Below are positions 62,327 to 64,000 of a stretch of 64,000 bases of DNA, piece by piece (position 1 is the first letter of the stretch; each line of letters starts with the position of its first letter). Location: NCBI GenBank assembly GCA_016715285.1, contig JADKAO010000001.1, positions 1-64,000 on the forward strand, given 5' to 3'. Under the pieces are notes generated by a model. The model searched no databases, had not been told where the DNA came from, and worked only from the letters and a program-made list of their open reading frames with translations. Position numbers and translations under genes: made by a program. Source of the DNA: Actinomycetales bacterium. GTDB lineage: Bacteria > Actinomycetota > Actinomycetes > Actinomycetales > Dermatophilaceae.

Positions 62327-63070
62327 ATGACCACCGACGCCGCATCACCTACTGCCGCACCGGCATACCGTCGGGTGTTGTTGAAGCTGTCGGGGGAGGT
62401 CTTCGGCGGCGGGCGCATCGGAGTGGACCCCACGGTTGTGAAAGGGATCGCCGCGCAGATCGCAGCCGCGGTGAAGCAGGGCATCCAGGTCGCGGTCGTC
62501 GTCGGTGGCGGCAACTTCTTCCGCGGGGCGGAGCTCCAGCAAAAGGGGATGGATCGCTCGCGCGCCGACTACATGGGCATGCTCGGCACTGTCATGAACT
62601 GCCTTGCGCTGCAAGACTTCTTGGAGAAGGAGGGCGTGCCTACGCGCGTCCAGACCGCCATCACGATGGCTCAAGTCGCGGAGGCCTACATCCCGCTGCG
62701 TGCGATTCGCCACCTCGAGAAGGGCCGCGTCGTCATCTTCGGCGCTGGCGCGGGTATGCCGTTCTTCTCCACTGACACCGTCAGCGCCCAGCGGGCCCTT
62801 GAGACCCACTGCGACCGACTCTTGATCGCCAAGAGCGGGGTCGACGGCGTCTACACCGCGGACCCTAAGGAAGACCCGAGGGCCACCAAGCTCGACACGT
62901 TGACCTTCGAGGACGCCCTCGGCCGCGGGTTGCGGATCCTCGACGCGGCGGCCTTTGCTTTATGTCAGGAAAACCACCTACCCATGCTTGTCTTTGGGAT
63001 GGAGGGCGAGGGCAACATCACCCGAGCCCTGCAAGGTGAGAGGATCGGCACACTGGTCACTGCCGAGTGA
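62327..63070 (+). CDS. pyrH: UMP kinase
   Basis: PyrH phosphorylates UMP to UDP; it is a hexameric amino-acid-kinase-fold enzyme regulated by GTP and UTP. The 247-residue protein has YRRVLLKLSGEVFGG, VVVGGGNFFRGAEL, RADYMGMLGTVMNCLALQ, GAGAGMPFFSTDTVSA, AKSGVDGVYTADPKEDP, and MEGEGNITRAL. The N-terminal 16 residues are alanine/threonine rich. Order tsf-pyrH-frr is conserved. Confidence 0.96.
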   Translation: MTTDAASPTAAPAYRRVLLKLSGEVFGGGRIGVDPTVVKGIAAQIAAAVKQGIQVAVVVGGGNFFRGAELQQKGMDRSRADYMGMLGTVMNCLALQDFLEKEGVPTRVQTAITMAQVAEAYIPLRAIRHLEKGRVVIFGAGAGMPFFSTDTVSAQRALETHCDRLLIAKSGVDGVYTADPKEDPRATKLDTLTFEDALGRGLRILDAAAFALCQENHLPMLVFGMEGEGNITRALQGERIGTLVTAE

Positions 63071-63138
63071 GCCCCCGCAACACGACCGACCCGGATCGAC
63101 CCTGACGGACACAGACCGCAAGGAGCCTTGGAGCAGCC

Positions 63139-63696
63139 ATGATCGATGAGACCCTCTTCGAAGCCGAAGAGAAGATGGAGAAGGCCGTCGAGGTCGCTAA
63201 GGAAGACTTCGCTGGCATCCGCACCGGCCGGGCCAACCCGGGCATGTTCAACAAGCTGCTCGTCGAGTACTACGGCGCTCCGACTCCGATGCAGCAACTC
63301 GCGTCCTTCCAGACTCCCGAGGCCCGCACGATCCTCATCAAGCCCTTTGATGCCAAGGCGTTCCACGCGATCGAGAAGGCAATCCGCGACTCTGACCTCG
63401 GGGTCAACCCGAGCAACGACGGCGTCGTCATCCGCTGCGTCCTGCCCGCGCTGACCGAAGAACGTCGACGCGACTACGTCAAGCTCACCCACCACAAGGC
63501 CGAAGAAGCTCGCATCGCCATCCGCAACATCCGGCGCAAAGGCAAGACCGACCTCGAACACGCTGTCAAGGATGGCGCGATCGGTGAGGACGATGGCAAC
63601 CGAGCAGAGAAGGAACTCGACCACCTGACCAAGAAATACGTCGAGACCGTCGACGCGCTGGCCAAGGGCAAAGAAGCCGAACTCCTCGAGATCTAA
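63139..63696 (+). CDS. frr: Ribosome recycling factor
   Basis: RRF splits post-termination ribosomes with EF-G. 185 residues: DETLFEAEEKMEKAVEVAKED, GIRTGRANPGMFNKLLVEYYG, LKPFD-type (ILIKPFDAKAFHAIEKAI), NDGVVIRCVLPALTEERRRD, and the C-terminal helix with EKELDHLTKKYVETVD. An AAGGAG precedes the ATG. Confidence 0.96.
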   Translation: MIDETLFEAEEKMEKAVEVAKEDFAGIRTGRANPGMFNKLLVEYYGAPTPMQQLASFQTPEARTILIKPFDAKAFHAIEKAIRDSDLGVNPSNDGVVIRCVLPALTEERRRDYVKLTHHKAEEARIAIRNIRRKGKTDLEHAVKDGAIGEDDGNRAEKELDHLTKKYVETVDALAKGKEAELLEI

Positions 63697-63757
63697 CCCT
63701 GCCTTCACGTCCCCCAATCCCAGCCCAAGGATCCGTGACCTTGCTCATGTGCCGCCG

Positions 63758-64000
63758 ATGACCGAAAGCCCCGGGAGCTCTGCAAGCCCGCTGGCCACCA
63801 CGCCGGAAGGGCCCGTCGTTCCGCCGTCGCGGGCTGGTCGCAACCTCCCGGCCGCGATCACGGTGGGCATCGTGCTCGGCGCACTCATCATTGGCTGCCT
63901 GTTTTGGCGCAAGGAACTCTTTCTTGTGCTGGCGACGGCCTCCCTCAGCATCGGAGTGTGGGAGATCGTCACGGCCTTGCGAGCCCAAGGCGTCCGGGTC
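63758..64000 (+). CDS. cdsA: Phosphatidate cytidylyltransferase (N-terminal part, runs off the window)
   Basis: The first 81 residues are present. A polar, S/P/T-rich N-terminus is followed by two hydrophobic segments (LPAAITVGIVLGALIIGCLF and LFLVLATASLSIGVWEI) and ends within EIVTALRAQGVRV. CdsA makes CDP-diacylglycerol. The call rests on this start pattern and on the conserved place after frr; the catalytic signature is beyond the edge. Confidence 0.8.
   Translation, partial: MTESPGSSASPLATTPEGPVVPPSRAGRNLPAAITVGIVLGALIIGCLFWRKELFLVLATASLSIGVWEIVTALRAQGVRV

Larger units (their letters stand above)
23638..62761. repeat. Dispersed 8-mer GTATGCCG/CGGCATAC, 57 copies in 39 kb
   Basis: Read by eye, the exact 8-mer occurs 31 times on the plus strand and 26 on the minus, mostly inside genes and usually preceded by G or C. 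Examples: 30,353, 32,309, 35,451, 38,039, 40,233, 43,861, 50,292, 53,943, 62,754 (plus) and 28,672, 36,728, 41,070, 44,191, 50,843, 58,297, 62,361 (minus). Only one (465) lies in the first 23.6 kb. Chance at this base composition would give one or two, by my estimate. See the findings for interpretation. Confidence 0.85.

Noticed and set aside
23638..62761. GTATGCCG as an FtsK-orienting or Chi-type polar sequence
   Set aside because: The orientation count (31 plus, 26 minus) shows no clear strand bias, which a polar replication-linked motif should have over 39 kb. Genome-wide data could still change this.

Overview
The window is high-GC DNA from a Gram-positive actinobacterium, most likely Micrococcales and perhaps close to Intrasporangiaceae/Dermatophilaceae. 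That placement is inferred from gene order (amtB-glnK-glnD-ffh; rpsP-KH-rimM-trmD-rplS-lepB-rnhB-DUF2469-yraN-comM-dprA-xerC; rpsB-tsf-pyrH-frr-cdsA), frequent GTG starts, lipobox proteins and DUF3152/DUF2469 genes. No marker gene was compared.

Layout. Bases 1-23,500 are accessory. A broken IS481-type element (216-1317) is followed by a minus-strand exopolysaccharide operon (13,868 down to 1,567): initiating sugar-phosphate transferase, three glycosyltransferases, the GDP-fucose pair gmd/fcl, two hexapeptide acetyltransferases, a polymerase, a flippase and a pyruvyltransferase. An intact IS256-type transposase (14,172-15,461) separates it from a DUF4375 gene pair, a decayed recombinase / XRE / zinc-ribbon cassette (16,755-20,404), and a small operon of two DNA-binding proteins, a histidine phosphatase and a two-domain PEP-utilising-type phosphotransferase (20,486-23,273). 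From 23.5 to 28.1 kb a two-gene secreted-protein unit is duplicated around an MFS transporter, and one copy is decaying.

From 28.1 kb on the window is core chromosome: M13 peptidase, ftsY, paired membrane proteins, ammonium uptake and PII signalling, ffh, hydrolases, a GNAT-kinase fusion, the ribosome/tRNA maturation cluster, two signal peptidases, RNase HII, the ComM/DprA/XerC group, cell-wall and DUF3152 proteins, and the translation/lipid operon running off the right edge in cdsA.

The strongest unexplained signal is an 8-mer, GTATGCCG/CGGCATAC. I counted 57 copies between 23,638 and 62,761 on both strands (31 plus, 26 minus), but only one in the first 23.6 kb. It occurs in all reading frames and uses otherwise unusual codons. 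That resembles a DNA-level signal such as an uptake sequence, and the window also carries comM and dprA. The role in uptake is a hypothesis.

Many genes carry one-base frameshifts, including ffh, which should be essential. Some are therefore probably sequence errors. Genes with in-frame stops as well as frameshifts (flippase, zinc-ribbon recombinase) look truly decayed.
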